Shown here in pieces: positions 29,201-38,265 of a stretch of 64,000 nucleotides of DNA (the first letter of the stretch is position 1; each line of letters opens with the position of its first letter). The position numbers were made by a program, and so were the translations under genes. Location: assembly GCA_047608975.1 (NCBI GenBank), contig JBLFYM010000004.1, positions 35,095 to 99,094 on the forward strand, given 5' to 3'. The DNA comes from GCA-2715965 sp047608975. GTDB taxonomy: Bacteria; Verrucomicrobiota; Verrucomicrobiia; Limisphaerales; JAYPXF01. A model generated the notes under the pieces. That model had not been told where the DNA came from. It searched no databases and was given only the letters and a program-made list of their open reading frames with translations.

Positions 29201-31978
29201 GTTCGAAAAGTTGTCATTGCGACCGCCGAAGAAAATCTCGCTTTCATCTGCACCGATGGAGCGCGGTAGTTCCGTTTCGATTTCGGGTTTCTGATTGCCG
29301 TTCAGGTAAACGGTCACCCCAATTCCGCTTCTGACCATGACGACGTGATTCCAGGTTCGCGGTCGGATGGTGGATTTGCCCGCCACAACATCATCAAGTC
29401 GATTGCCATTGAACACGATCACCTTGCCGGTGAGATCCTTGCGAAAGGACCCACCGATACCGAGATGATCACCGGGACATTTCCGATCACCGTCGGGGCC
29501 GCGGGAAAAGAAGTAGCCGGTGACGGGACGTGAGTTGCTTGGCTGATCATTGCGAAACCAGACACTGACGCTGTAATCCGAGGGCAGCAGATTCGCGTCA
29601 GCCTTGATGCGACCGCCCCGGAACGCGGCTCCGAAATTCGGCGACTCGGCGGATGCAACCAAATCGACCGCACCTTCGATTGATCCGGCCGTCTTGCGTT
29701 CGCCAAGCCCGAGAATCTTTTTCCCTTCGACCTGGTCGAAGGACCAGTAGATCGCCGGCTTCATTCCCAACAGGCTCGATCGGTAATTCTTGTTCCACTC
29801 TGGACCGTTGATTTGCCGGGCGCGTTTGGTAGTCCGGTTCAGCGACCCAATGCGCTGTTCCTCGCGCCATTCATCGATACCTGAGAGCCGCATTCGTTGC
29901 GCGATCTCAGAAGCCGAAAGGGCACGAGGGTAAACGGCAATTTCGTCGAGACGACCTTCGAGGTTGGCAGTGTTTTTCAAGTCACCACCAAAGACCACCG
30001 CCTGCGCCTTGGCATTTGATCCAGCCTTCGTGCTGAGTTCTTTTTTTCCATCAAGCCAGACCGAATTCATCCCGTCCTGGTGAACGACGGCAACGTGATG
30101 CCATGACTTCTCTTTGATCGTGGTGCTACTGGTTGCGCTGTCGAATTCCAGTCGTATCTCACCCTTTCCATCCGGAACGAGTTGGAGGGAATCTTTGCCG
30201 TGCGAATAGAGAATCCCGGTCGTTTTCCGCACCGACGCGGGCAGTCCGTTCCAAAACCAGAATTCAATGGAGCGATTCGCGGGTAACCTTGTGAGCTTTG
30301 TGACCATCTTGCCGCCCGCAAATTGAACGGAGCGATTGATCGTTTCATCGTTGCTGAAGCCGTTTCCCGGGGGGCCTTTCAGATGTAATGCGAAGCCAGA
30401 TTCCAGATCCCCCGTCTGACCATTGCCAGATGAATCAGCGACGGTCGTTCCCGCCAATTCGCCCATCCGCCAATAGGCGGCAGGTTTGGCAGCGAGTACC
30501 GCCCTGGCATAGGAACCGTTGGATTCGGAGAAACGACGCCGGGGTTTCTCCGCAACCTTTTCGAGAAGAGCAAGCAGCGTTTCGACGATCTTGGGTTCGG
30601 CATTGGTTTCCAAAGATGCAGTGCGCGCTTCCCAGGTGGTGTAACCGCCGAGGCGATGTTGCTCGGGTGGCGGAATGTACCCTTCGCCGCCGTTGGCAAG
30701 TTCCACATTGAAAGTGTTTTTGAAAGGGCTGAGCGTTTTCAGTTTCAGACCGGTGATCGAGTAGACTTCGTTCGGAATGGCAGTGATACCGAGTTCGCCG
30801 ATGCGAACGGCCTGAAGGATCAGTTCACGAATCGGGTCATCGGCGATCAGGATTTGTTCGCGTGCGTAGATCTCCTGCTGCGACATGGGCTTGCGTTTTT
30901 TGAGCGGCACCGACGTCTTGCGTGCCCATTCAAGCCGCGCGTCATCCGCAACGCGGCGATTGAGTTTCAACTTTGCTTCGGCCATTGCGAGCGGCACCCA
31001 GGGGCGATGGTCTATCTTCTGATACGCCTCGTGCGCGATCGCAGCGAGTTCAGCGGAGTATTTTCGGAGGTCACGTTGTTGGCGGGGTTTTGAGTAATCC
31101 ATCCACTGAAGATCACCGCTGGTTCCCTGCGACATCGCCGCAATGAATTCGTCCCGGCCGTTGCCCGACTTGATGAGTTTGGCAAACTCCTCCGGGAACG
31201 CGCCACAGTAGCCCGCGGAAAGAGCTGACGCCCCGTAGTAATGCATGGAGAAGTTCGCAAACATCGCCAACGGTTTACCTTCGGCGGTTTGCACGGAAAG
31301 AATCGACAGTCCCGTATCCACCGGACCAGAGGGGCCAATGAACGTTGGATTCTCGTGCCCGGGATGCATGTGGGCACGAACTGTCGTTTCACCAAAAGGA
31401 TCCGATCGCATTTTGTCCGGGCGAAGAATCCAACGGCGACAGTTTGTATGATCTGGGGCATCGGTAACGGCCCAGCCGATCTTCGCGGCTTGCAACCGTT
31501 TGTTTGCCTGCTGAATCCCGTTCGCGATCATCTGCGGCAGCACCTTGATATAGTTGGGATCGGCACTGCTTCCCAAGGCACCCATCGCAGACACCGCCGA
31601 ATGGGTGTGGGTGGAAGAGATCATCATCCGGTCGGTGCGAATGCCGGTGGTTTCCGCTGCCATCGCTTTCGCCTGATCCAGCAGATCGCGAGGCACCATG
31701 CAACTGTCGACCACGACGATCGCGATACGTTCCTTGCCGTCATCCAGAACCAAACAACGCGCATGGAGGCGATCATTGACGATATCCGTGGTCTTTTCCC
31801 GGAACCCGCCATTGACGATCACGGGGAAATTCGTGGGCGTGATATCAGCGGCAAATGCGCCGGCGCGGAAGATCTTCTTGGCAGCCTCGCATGGCGCGAC
31901 AAAAAGACCGCTCAGCAACAAGCCGAGGAGAAGCCCTGTAGCTCGGGAAGACATCTTGGCAGAGTGTCTCACCGCCAT
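26249..31978 (-). CDS. 1909-aa exported fusion: ceramidase-like, two LamG, propeller, HEAT, cytochrome c
   Basis: Signal peptide at about 1-32 (an alternative ATG at 31954 also gives a leader). Domains in order: neutral-ceramidase-like (about 36-455) with ISSTHTHS and SGDLQW in place of GDVSPN; LamG (about 475-700); LamG (about 735-960); a PVC membrane-bound-dehydrogenase propeller (about 985-1400) with DGRLWVTEMADYP and GPDGALWVVDMYR; HEAT-like helices (about 1440-1740); C-terminal haem domain with CSVCH at 1789-1793. The last three modules are a common PVC arrangement; the added ceramidase-like head is unusual. Probably a cell-surface hydrolase-oxidoreductase; substrate unknown. Confidence 0.82.
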   Translation of the reverse strand: MAVRHSAKMSSRATGLLLGLLLSGLFVAPCEAAKKIFRAGAFAADITPTNFPVIVNGGFREKTTDIVNDRLHARCLVLDDGKERIAIVVVDSCMVPRDLLDQAKAMAAETTGIRTDRMMISSTHTHSAVSAMGALGSSADPNYIKVLPQMIANGIQQANKRLQAAKIGWAVTDAPDHTNCRRWILRPDKMRSDPFGETTVRAHMHPGHENPTFIGPSGPVDTGLSILSVQTAEGKPLAMFANFSMHYYGASALSAGYCGAFPEEFAKLIKSGNGRDEFIAAMSQGTSGDLQWMDYSKPRQQRDLRKYSAELAAIAHEAYQKIDHRPWVPLAMAEAKLKLNRRVADDARLEWARKTSVPLKKRKPMSQQEIYAREQILIADDPIRELILQAVRIGELGITAIPNEVYSITGLKLKTLSPFKNTFNVELANGGEGYIPPPEQHRLGGYTTWEARTASLETNAEPKIVETLLALLEKVAEKPRRRFSESNGSYARAVLAAKPAAYWRMGELAGTTVADSSGNGQTGDLESGFALHLKGPPGNGFSNDETINRSVQFAGGKMVTKLTRLPANRSIEFWFWNGLPASVRKTTGILYSHGKDSLQLVPDGKGEIRLEFDSATSSTTIKEKSWHHVAVVHQDGMNSVWLDGKKELSTKAGSNAKAQAVVFGGDLKNTANLEGRLDEIAVYPRALSASEIAQRMRLSGIDEWREEQRIGSLNRTTKRARQINGPEWNKNYRSSLLGMKPAIYWSFDQVEGKKILGLGERKTAGSIEGAVDLVASAESPNFGAAFRGGRIKADANLLPSDYSVSVWFRNDQPSNSRPVTGYFFSRGPDGDRKCPGDHLGIGGSFRKDLTGKVIVFNGNRLDDVVAGKSTIRPRTWNHVVMVRSGIGVTVYLNGNQKPEIETELPRSIGADESEIFFGGRNDNFSNLNGYLDEAAVFDRALTAAEAKQLYVAAGVMAPTAAVAETIVPLESPPLAPSSALRTIRVRDGYTLELMASEPMVRDPVAIDWGADGRLWVTEMADYPSGMDNNGKPGGRIRVLEDTDQDGQYDKSTLFLDGLSFPNGVLAWKKGVLITAAPEILYAEDTDGDGRADVKKVMYGGFYEGNQQLRVNGLRWGLDNWIYCANGSHQSGYGGAIVIRSHTGKEFELGSRDFKIRPETGELIPLSGPSQFGRARDDWGNWFGVQNSYPIWHYVLEDSYLQRNPDVTHPSPKKILTERNPRVYPAKQPQKRFHSFTQSGRFTSACSVAVYRDELLFSRDKTHAFTCEPFHNLVQHHVLTPDGVSFRHSRDSAEKELDFFTSTDRWCRPVQVRTGPDGALWVVDMYRYMIEHPQWLPPAGRDELRPHFRAGEERGRIYRIYPGDKRPEPFVNLRSQDSEDLIDSLRGPNGTVHDMARQLIQKEDVRGNDAFDSLAAAKAPLARLQQFSTASRFAPQPGVSHCFDPDPRIRRLAMLQLSDSNIPGDAVADLVEQMRNEKDPGTKLSVALTLGNLSDAAFGAVLADLANGDLSDLHMRAAVRSSIPTHFDTVLKSAVNSQGYRHTLFPDLLKMGGKRPEGLAFALNALLTPKAGTYSEKQFLVLAQWLDSLARQSLSIGKLATREPSLGPQLSRIDTLFNKARHITSDRNSPIALKTTALQILGKQADKRDVDLALLVGLLKPTNPKSLQQSAAVAMIRAWGSTATTELMRRWPTLSPSIRQTVIDQLLSQSNTIQSLLKTIEAGTISSADLSASQRQRLIKHKSAAIRKRANAALKNTLNPDRQPLIAKYQPALKLKADPAKGKVLFDQFCSVCHRTDQANPVGPDLRSITDKSPAGLLTAILDPNLSVDPRYTAYSIELKDDTSLSGRIITESGSSITLLAADAKTHAITRSQIAHFQGSRLSLMPEGLEAGLNPEQMADLIEYVRTGLK

Positions 31979-32008
31979 CGAATTTCAACGCAATTAGTCA
32001 ACTGCGCA

Positions 32009-33928
32009 CTAATCGCGGTTCACGATGGGAAGCCGGATATGAGACGCCTGGTCTTTTGCAAAATAGATCCGTTGCTCGGCTCGGCGATAGTCGCGGTCGC
32101 GGGCATTGGGGATATCCACGAAAGTCTGTGGATTGCGATCGATCAGCGGGAACCAGCTGCTTTGCACCTGGACCATGATGCGATGACCTTTGCGGAAGAG
32201 GTGATTGCGGGTGCGAAGATCGATTTCGAACTGCGTGACCTTGCCCGGTTCAAGCGCCACCGGTTTCTCGAAGCTCTCGTGAAATTTGCCCCGTAGGACA
32301 TCGTCCGCAATCATCAACTGATAACCGCCCATCTCCGGTTTGGCCGGATACGATTCCGGATAGACATCGATCAGTTTCACCACCCAGTCAGAATCCGTTC
32401 CGGAGGTACTAGCAAACAACTGCGCAACGATCCGGCCGGCAATCTCCAGATCCTCCGCGAGTGGTTCAGTGACGAAACTCAATACATCAGGCCGGTCATG
32501 AACGAAGCGTTGGTCCTCAACTTTCCAAAGTTTGCCGGCGCGGCCAAACCGAGCCTCCTTGCTGCCCTTCAGACCAGACCAGAATCCCATGATCGGCCGC
32601 TGCGAATAGGGCACGGGCTTCGCCGGATCCGAAATGAAGCTCTCGTGAGCGTTAGGCCCATCAGCGGGCGGTTCAAATGACAGACCACCTCGTGGCTGAA
32701 AATACAGTTTACGTTGACTGACCCGTTTGCGCGGCGGCCACGCATCGTATCGCTTCCATTCGTTCGCGCCGGTCTGAAACATCATTGCTTCGGGCAGCTT
32801 CAGCTCGCCCTCGTCCTTCAGGTAGTGCGCAAAGAACGGCGCTTCAATTTCACGCTGATAGTACGCGGCGGTATCCGAACCGAACTCATACTCGCCGAGG
32901 CTTTCAGCTGGAGCCCGCGCCCATTGTCCGTGCGACCAAGGTCCGACAACGATCCGGTTGATTCCCTGATCGTCCATCGGTTCCAATTTGTCGTAAATGT
33001 CCAGCGCACCGCCAAGATTTTCCGCGTCCCACCAACCGACCACGTTGAGCGTCGGCACACTAACTTCCGTCAGATGCGGCAGCGTTCCTCCCGCTTTCCA
33101 GTAATCGTCGTAAACCGAGTGCGCCATGAAATTGTCCCAGGTGGGAGACACGCCTTTGAGGTAGCGCTTGTTCATATTCGAGAGCGGACCGAGATCGAGG
33201 AAGAACTCATAGGTATCCACCTGATCAAATGGAAAGCGGGCATTCTGCTTCGGATCGAAATCGAACAGGTAGGGCAGTTCGGCGCTCGGCCCCAGCCGGA
33301 AAGCTCCAAAATGATAAAAATCATCGCCTATGAAATAGTCCGAGGGTGAGGCCTGCGGGCTGGCGGCGCTCAAGGCCGGATGCGGATCAACCAGCGCCAT
33401 CGTCACATACCAGCCCGGGTAAGAAACGCCCAGCATGCCGACCCGGCCGTTGTTGTTCGCCACGTTCTGAATCAGCCAATCGATCGAGTCGTGGGCGTCC
33501 GTACTCGCGTCAATCGCATCAGGGTTCGCTCGATGCCGGACGGGCCGGTTCCACTCAAACTTCCCCTCCGACCGATGCCGCCCGCGAGCATCCTGAACGG
33601 CGAAGATATATCTCTGCTTGGCCAGTTCACGAAACGTCGATGCAAAGTAGCGGGTGAATCCACCCTTTGTGTCCGCCACCCGATAGGGCGTTCGCAGAAA
33701 GACAATCGGCAGATCTCGGCTCTGATCAAGCGGTGCGTAGATTTCCGTGTACAGCTTCACACCATCCCGCGCCGGAATCATCACCCCGGCTTTCGAATAC
33801 TCGTTGGTGATCGCTGCTGATTGCGCCGGAAGCGCCGCCCAACAGATCAGCGTGGCAACACGGAGGATTCGCCGGACCAGTAGACGGAGGAAGGGGAAGG
33901 CTTGCGAAGATGATCGTGTGGAAGTCAT
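32009..33928 (-). CDS. exported CocE/NonD-family hydrolase (S15-like)
   Basis: 639 residues with a hydrophobic leader (about 20-38). The alpha/beta-hydrolase core starts at MIPARDGVKLYTEIYAP, with the oxyanion-region RTPY, nucleophile Ser169 in GVSYPGW, Asp301 in WWDAEN and His333 in WSHGQW, followed by the C-terminal jelly-roll with FEIDLRTRNHLFRKGHRI. The family includes cocaine esterase, glutaryl-7-ACA acylase and X-Pro dipeptidyl peptidases, so an ester, amide or peptide may be cut. Thirty bases downstream of the 1909-residue gene on the same strand. Confidence 0.9.
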   Translation of the reverse strand: MTSTRSSSQAFPFLRLLVRRILRVATLICWAALPAQSAAITNEYSKAGVMIPARDGVKLYTEIYAPLDQSRDLPIVFLRTPYRVADTKGGFTRYFASTFRELAKQRYIFAVQDARGRHRSEGKFEWNRPVRHRANPDAIDASTDAHDSIDWLIQNVANNNGRVGMLGVSYPGWYVTMALVDPHPALSAASPQASPSDYFIGDDFYHFGAFRLGPSAELPYLFDFDPKQNARFPFDQVDTYEFFLDLGPLSNMNKRYLKGVSPTWDNFMAHSVYDDYWKAGGTLPHLTEVSVPTLNVVGWWDAENLGGALDIYDKLEPMDDQGINRIVVGPWSHGQWARAPAESLGEYEFGSDTAAYYQREIEAPFFAHYLKDEGELKLPEAMMFQTGANEWKRYDAWPPRKRVSQRKLYFQPRGGLSFEPPADGPNAHESFISDPAKPVPYSQRPIMGFWSGLKGSKEARFGRAGKLWKVEDQRFVHDRPDVLSFVTEPLAEDLEIAGRIVAQLFASTSGTDSDWVVKLIDVYPESYPAKPEMGGYQLMIADDVLRGKFHESFEKPVALEPGKVTQFEIDLRTRNHLFRKGHRIMVQVQSSWFPLIDRNPQTFVDIPNARDRDYRRAEQRIYFAKDQASHIRLPIVNRD

Positions 33929-34004
33929 AGACTTGGATCTGAGATTGTGTTGACCGATATTCCAGGTATCCAGTTCGTTAATCGGCAGAATACCCGCTGG
34001 CCAA

Positions 34005-35432
34005 TCAACGGTCTGAACTTTTCAATGCAACGGAATCGGCATGCTCCTTCATCCGTATGCGAATCTTTCCCCCGAGCACTTTTCGCACGCGCACGTGCTG
34101 CGGTTCTGTGGAGTGGGCGAGATTGATTGTTTCCTCCGGATTGCTGCCGAGATCGTAGAGTTCTTCCCGTCCGGGACTTGCAAAATCGATCGTGTATTTC
34201 CAGCGCACCGTCCGCCAGCCACGCATGTGCGTGGTCGCGCCATGCTTCATGCTGTACTCGGCGTAGAGATCGTTGTCCCAATCAACCTCCTGACCACGCA
34301 ACAGCGGGGTGAAGTCCCGTCCCCGGATCACAATGTCCTTGGGAAGCACAACCCCGGCCATCGCCAACACGGTGGGAAACCAGTCTAAGTTGGAAACGGT
34401 TTGAGAAATCTTTGTCCCCGGTGTGATAGTGCCTGGCCAACGGATCGCGGTGGGAACACGGAGCGACGTGTCCCAGAGATTCGGACGGCGATTGGCAGGA
34501 ATGAGCTTCCACTTCTGCGGTGGATTCTTTTTGAGAATTCGGATCGCGTTACCCTTGTACCAAACCCCGTGTTCGCCAAGATTGTAGCCGTGGTCACTGG
34601 TGAAAATGACCACCGTGTTGTCAGCCAGTTCAAGCTCTTCCAAGGTCGCCAGCACCCGGCCGACATTGCGGTCAATGCTCTTTACCGCAGCCAGATATTC
34701 ACGGGTCTGCTTTTTGACACGAGGGATGTCGAGATCCGGATGGTCCGGATTGGGAATCTCCGGATCGAGATTCGCGAAGGGCTCCCAGTCTTCCGGCCGC
34801 ACCGGCAGCCACCGGGCATGCGGCGCGCGGAAATGGAGCGATACGGCGAACGACTCGCGACGGTTCTCACGGATGAAGCTCAGCGCATGATCTGTCAGAA
34901 TGTCGCAGGTGTAGCCTTCCACCTTCCGCGACTGACCGTCTTCCATTTCGAGAACCGGGTCTTTCGGCGGACCACCACCGGTTCGAAATCCCATGAAAGA
35001 GATATACCCAAACTTCGTGGGATGATGGCGTTCCTGCACACCCAGATGCCACTTGCCGCACAGCGCCGTGCGATAGCCCGCCTGGCGGAGCAACTCGGGC
35101 CAGGTCGGCGTTCCAGCCTGGATACCGACCTCGTTTTCCCGTCCGTTGATGTAATCCGTAATACCCATTTCCGTACCATAACGGCTGGCAATCAGTTCGA
35201 TCCGACTCGGGCTGCAGACGGGTGTCACCACGAAGCTGTTCTGGAGGTGAGCGCCTTCGTGAAAGATCCGGTCGATGTGCGGGGTGATGAAACGTTGATC
35301 CCCGGCGGCCCGCACCGCAAAGGGCGCCTGATCGTCCGTGAGAATGAAGACAATGTTGGGACGCGAAGCCGGGGCCGTGATTCCGGCCACGGCGCACAGG
35401 AGAGGTATGAAAAACTGAGTGATTCGATTCAT
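34005..35432 (-). CDS. exported type I sulfatase
   Basis: 475 residues, signal peptide about 1-21. Metal-binding PNIVFILTDDQ is followed by the formylglycine motif C73-S-P-S-R, then GKWHLG, SDHGYNLGEHG and a C-terminal subdomain. All residues expected for an active S1-family sulfatase are present; the Cys must be converted to formylglycine by an enzyme not found in this window. It lies 17 bases downstream of the PQQ-propeller gene, so the two are likely co-transcribed. Confidence 0.93.
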   Translation of the reverse strand: MNRITQFFIPLLCAVAGITAPASRPNIVFILTDDQAPFAVRAAGDQRFITPHIDRIFHEGAHLQNSFVVTPVCSPSRIELIASRYGTEMGITDYINGRENEVGIQAGTPTWPELLRQAGYRTALCGKWHLGVQERHHPTKFGYISFMGFRTGGGPPKDPVLEMEDGQSRKVEGYTCDILTDHALSFIRENRRESFAVSLHFRAPHARWLPVRPEDWEPFANLDPEIPNPDHPDLDIPRVKKQTREYLAAVKSIDRNVGRVLATLEELELADNTVVIFTSDHGYNLGEHGVWYKGNAIRILKKNPPQKWKLIPANRRPNLWDTSLRVPTAIRWPGTITPGTKISQTVSNLDWFPTVLAMAGVVLPKDIVIRGRDFTPLLRGQEVDWDNDLYAEYSMKHGATTHMRGWRTVRWKYTIDFASPGREELYDLGSNPEETINLAHSTEPQHVRVRKVLGGKIRIRMKEHADSVALKSSDR

Positions 35433-35449
35433 GATGTATCAGGTTTCAC

Positions 35450-36925
35450 CTACTTGGCGATCTTCACCAGGTCCCGCTGGGAACGGACGTAGATGTGGGT
35501 TTCATCGATGGCCGGTTCACCGAAGGTCCATGCGCCCGGTTTCAACGACGTGGACTGCCATGCGAGTGCCGCGGGTGAAAAAGGCTGCGTGAGATCGATG
35601 ATGTAGAGCAGACCCGCCCCGCCTTGCCAGTAGAGCCGGTCGCCGTGGCGGATCGGCCATGCGGGATTCGTATGCCCAAAGCCGCCGCGTTGCACTCCGC
35701 GCGCGCTGCCCACGCGGTGGTTCACGTTCTTGCCGGAGGCGTTCAGGATTCCTTTGGTGAACTGGAAATCCGTTTTGTTCCAGATAGTCCCCGAAGAGAG
35801 AACCTGGATTGGTGCCTCGACCAAGACTGACTCACCTGTCCGCGTGTCGATGCAACCGATGTCGCCGCTGTCGTATCTCCAGAAATAGATACGATCGCCG
35901 ACCACGTGAACCGTTGATGGTGTCGGCTGACCTTTGCCACGCAGGGTCCGGTCCTGGTATTCAGGTTTGAACGGGCGCTCTGCATAAGCCTTCCCCGTCC
36001 AGGCGAAGTAACGGTCCGGTTTCTGAAACGAGAACTCAGCGGTCACCTTGGAGGTTTTGGGATCAACCAGTTGAAAGGCAGTCTTGGAGCGGGCGTTGAC
36101 GGTCACGACGAACTTGCCGCGACACAGCTGGTTCTTCTGATGGGGAATGACCGGGGGGAGTTCGAAGGTCAGGATTGGTCGGCCGGTCTTCAGGGAAAGA
36201 AAATAACCTTTACGCCCCTGGCCAAACGCCCAGTGGGACAGGTCGATCATCGACGCCACGATCACGGCCTGACCCTGCCAACGATCGAGACTGTATTGGG
36301 TCGCGTGAGTCAACAGCGTGGGAGAGATCCAGTTGTCCTCGCCCGTTTCCAAATCGATCGAGTGGATCTGATAGAACGGTAGCGCCGGGTGTTTCTTGCT
36401 GGCTGGCACGGCAATTTTCTTTGCCGGCAGGGAAACCAACAGCTGTCCTTCGTGCAGATACATCCGGCAATTCTTGATATCCGGATCGGGTGCCTGCCAG
36501 CTGCGTTGCCAGAGCAGCTCTCCGTCATACGAACAACAGGCCAGTCGCCCGTTGAGATTATGAAACACAACACGTTCGTCATCCGCCACCGGCAACAGGC
36601 TGGTGGAATCATGCCAGGATTCCAAAACCCGCCCGTCGTAGCTTCCCGGTAGGTCGACGGACCAAAGCAACTTGCCGGTCTGTTTGTCAAAGCACTGCCC
36701 GACAATGTCACCGTTGAAATAGAACCCACCCGGGGCCGGCCCCTTGAGTCGAGCGTGAACGGTCAGGAACAGTCGGTCAGCCTGAAGACAGACTCCCGAT
36801 TGCCCGGCTTCACTCAACGGCGTTCGATAGACGGCTTCCGCGATTCCACGCTCCGGTGAAAAGGCAGTCGCAGTAAAAGACGCGATCACGGCGGCAACGA
36901 AAAGAGAGCAACGGCGATTGGTCAT
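35450..36925 (-). CDS. secreted PQQ-type beta-propeller protein
   Basis: 491 residues with a signal peptide (about 1-29). Repeated blades carry the pattern hydrophobic-D-x-x-TG-x-x-xW (DKQTGKLLWSVDLP, DLETGEDNWISP, LKTGRP, DTRTGESV), as in pyrrolo-quinoline quinone and BamB-like propellers. No cofactor-binding residues could be assigned, so a scaffold or binding role is possible. An internal 144-bp piece is duplicated at 25979-26122. Overlaps the DUF1552 remnant by 4 bases at its start. Confidence 0.8.
   Translation of the reverse strand: MTNRRCSLFVAAVIASFTATAFSPERGIAEAVYRTPLSEAGQSGVCLQADRLFLTVHARLKGPAPGGFYFNGDIVGQCFDKQTGKLLWSVDLPGSYDGRVLESWHDSTSLLPVADDERVVFHNLNGRLACCSYDGELLWQRSWQAPDPDIKNCRMYLHEGQLLVSLPAKKIAVPASKKHPALPFYQIHSIDLETGEDNWISPTLLTHATQYSLDRWQGQAVIVASMIDLSHWAFGQGRKGYFLSLKTGRPILTFELPPVIPHQKNQLCRGKFVVTVNARSKTAFQLVDPKTSKVTAEFSFQKPDRYFAWTGKAYAERPFKPEYQDRTLRGKGQPTPSTVHVVGDRIYFWRYDSGDIGCIDTRTGESVLVEAPIQVLSSGTIWNKTDFQFTKGILNASGKNVNHRVGSARGVQRGGFGHTNPAWPIRHGDRLYWQGGAGLLYIIDLTQPFSPAALAWQSTSLKPGAWTFGEPAIDETHIYVRSQRDLVKIAK
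35799..35942 (-). repeat. 144-bp segment of the PQQ-propeller gene (copy B, parental)
   Basis: This is the in-place copy, lying inside an intact reading frame, whereas the matching piece at 25979-26122 sits outside any propeller gene. The match is 142/144 and same orientation, 9.8 kb apart. Confidence 0.9.
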
Positions 36926-37356
36926 GCGAGTATTTCTTCCACGATCCCGGTGCTGTCCGAAAAGTTTTTGGCGGGAACATCAAGTTGTTGCAAACAGGTG
37001 AGCAGGAGGTTTGAGAAGGGAACTCCGGAATCGGCCATTTCGTGGAAGACGCCCTGTCTGATTCCGAGATTGCGCCCGCCGGCCAGCATCAGCGGATAGT
37101 CACGATTGACGTGGGTCTTGCTGTTGCTGCAACCGAAGAGGACCAGCGTATTGTCCAGCATCGACCCTTCGCCTTCGGGTGTGTCAGCCAGTCGGTGCAG
37201 GAACTTCGCCAGCAGGTCGGCCTGAAACTTGTCAAAGGTTCCCAGCTTTTCCATGGCCTTGAGTTTGGTGCCGGCGGCTTGGTGGGCGAGCAGATGATGG
37301 TTCGCTCCCAAGCCGAGAGCGTTCTTGGGCATAGAGTCCCAGATACCACCGGCCAT
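36922..37356 (-). pseudogene. C-terminal remnant of a DUF1552 protein
   Basis: 144 residues that match only the last third of DUF1552 proteins (compare the complete 421-residue copy at 45426): ANHHLLAHQ, GSMLDNTLVLFGCSNSKTH, PLMLAGGRNLG and the closing DSTGIVEEILA. The Tat-type leader and first two thirds are absent. Its ATG overlaps the stop of an unrelated upstream gene as TAATG, so it could still be translated by coupling. It overlaps the PQQ-propeller gene start by 4 bases. Confidence 0.75.
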
Positions 37357-37775
37357 TACAGATCTGGCTCCGGATGGGTTGTGCTTCGTCGGATGTCGGA
37401 GAATTCGGGTCCGACGAAAATTTGCGTCGGATTACCGTCCATATCCAGCACCACCATTTGTGATCGGGAGTCGTCAGTGGAAACTTGCCCCTCCGGATCA
37501 ACTACCAACGGTGATACCAATACCATCCAACTCGCGTGGATCTGGATCGGCAGGACCATCGTGTCAGCAGAAGCGTGACGATTGGTACCGAGCGCCTGAA
37601 TCGCCGAATTGCAGATTTGCCGATGCGATTCGAATTTCTCCGCATCGGACGGGATCCACGGACGACTGTTGATATTTGGAGCGGGTGTCGTCGTCAGACT
37701 GTGGCTCGCTCCGGCCAGATAACCGGCCGCCGCCATCCCAACCGCGACTGCAAGGACTGAAGGATTACTCTTCAT
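37356..37775 (-). CDS. small exported protein, unknown
   Basis: 139 residues from the ATG at 37775: MKSNPSVLAVAVGMAAAGYLAGASHS is a leader or membrane anchor. The mature part has QICNSAIQALGTNRHASADTM and MVVLDMDGNPTQIFVGPE. No family is recognised. The longer open frame upstream covers intergenic remnant sequence and is not used. Its TAA stop overlaps the ATG of the DUF1552 remnant. Confidence 0.45.
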   Translation of the reverse strand: MKSNPSVLAVAVGMAAAGYLAGASHSLTTTPAPNINSRPWIPSDAEKFESHRQICNSAIQALGTNRHASADTMVLPIQIHASWMVLVSPLVVDPEGQVSTDDSRSQMVVLDMDGNPTQIFVGPEFSDIRRSTTHPEPDL

Positions 37776-37795
37776 AGGGAGACAGAACCACTGGT

Positions 37796-37981
37796 TTATG
37801 GTGCCGCCAAGCAGAGAATTTTCTGGTTTTGGTAAACTTGGTCTCTTGATAAGCCAAAACCCCGGACGACAATTACGGCCAATGCTCCCAGGGCGAACAA
37901 TCCCATCGCCCACGCAGGCAAAATGGGATGCACCTTGTCCCCGATCTCAACCAGCGATGGAAAAATGGACTCAACAGGTCG
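37796..37981 (-). pseudogene. short membrane-segment frame, probably a gene remnant
   Basis: About 61 codons open between stops, with a charged start (SLVEIGDKVHP) and one hydrophobic segment (AWAMGLFALGALAVIVV). No good start codon and no recognised family. It directly follows, in the transcription direction, the frameshifted membrane-protein remnant. Confidence 0.25.
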
Positions 37982-37984
37982 TCA

Positions 37985-38215
37985 TCGCGAGATCAACGGC
38001 GATTCGGCGCTTTCTAAAATGAGCTTGAAAGAATACCCCGGTTGCCAAGTAAACAACGCCCCCCAGAGCGGAGCGATGATCATCCAGTGACCTGCTTGCC
38101 ACGGTGGGGTTCATCCGGATGATCAACAGGTGCGACCAGCGCAGCCAAACTCATGATAATGGCGGCAATAAACAAGACTGCAAATTGGCAGCCCCTACAC
38201 AGGGATGATTTGGCT
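37985..38215 (-). pseudogene. frameshifted paralogue of the small membrane protein at 38266
   Basis: Read in three successive frames on the minus strand, this stretch gives FAVLFIAAIIMSLAALVAP, then WMIIAPLWG, then VVYLATGVFFQAHFRKRR. These follow the order and spacing of the intact neighbour (ILVTAALLASFVIF, VYVGPLWG, TVAYFAGMAKFRSHRHK). Two one-base deletions explain the frame changes. It looks like a decayed tandem duplicate. Confidence 0.5.
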
Positions 38216-38265
38216 CCCTTGGGTCGCTTGTTTCCAACGAAGAAGTGCCGGAGTAACAATCTGAC

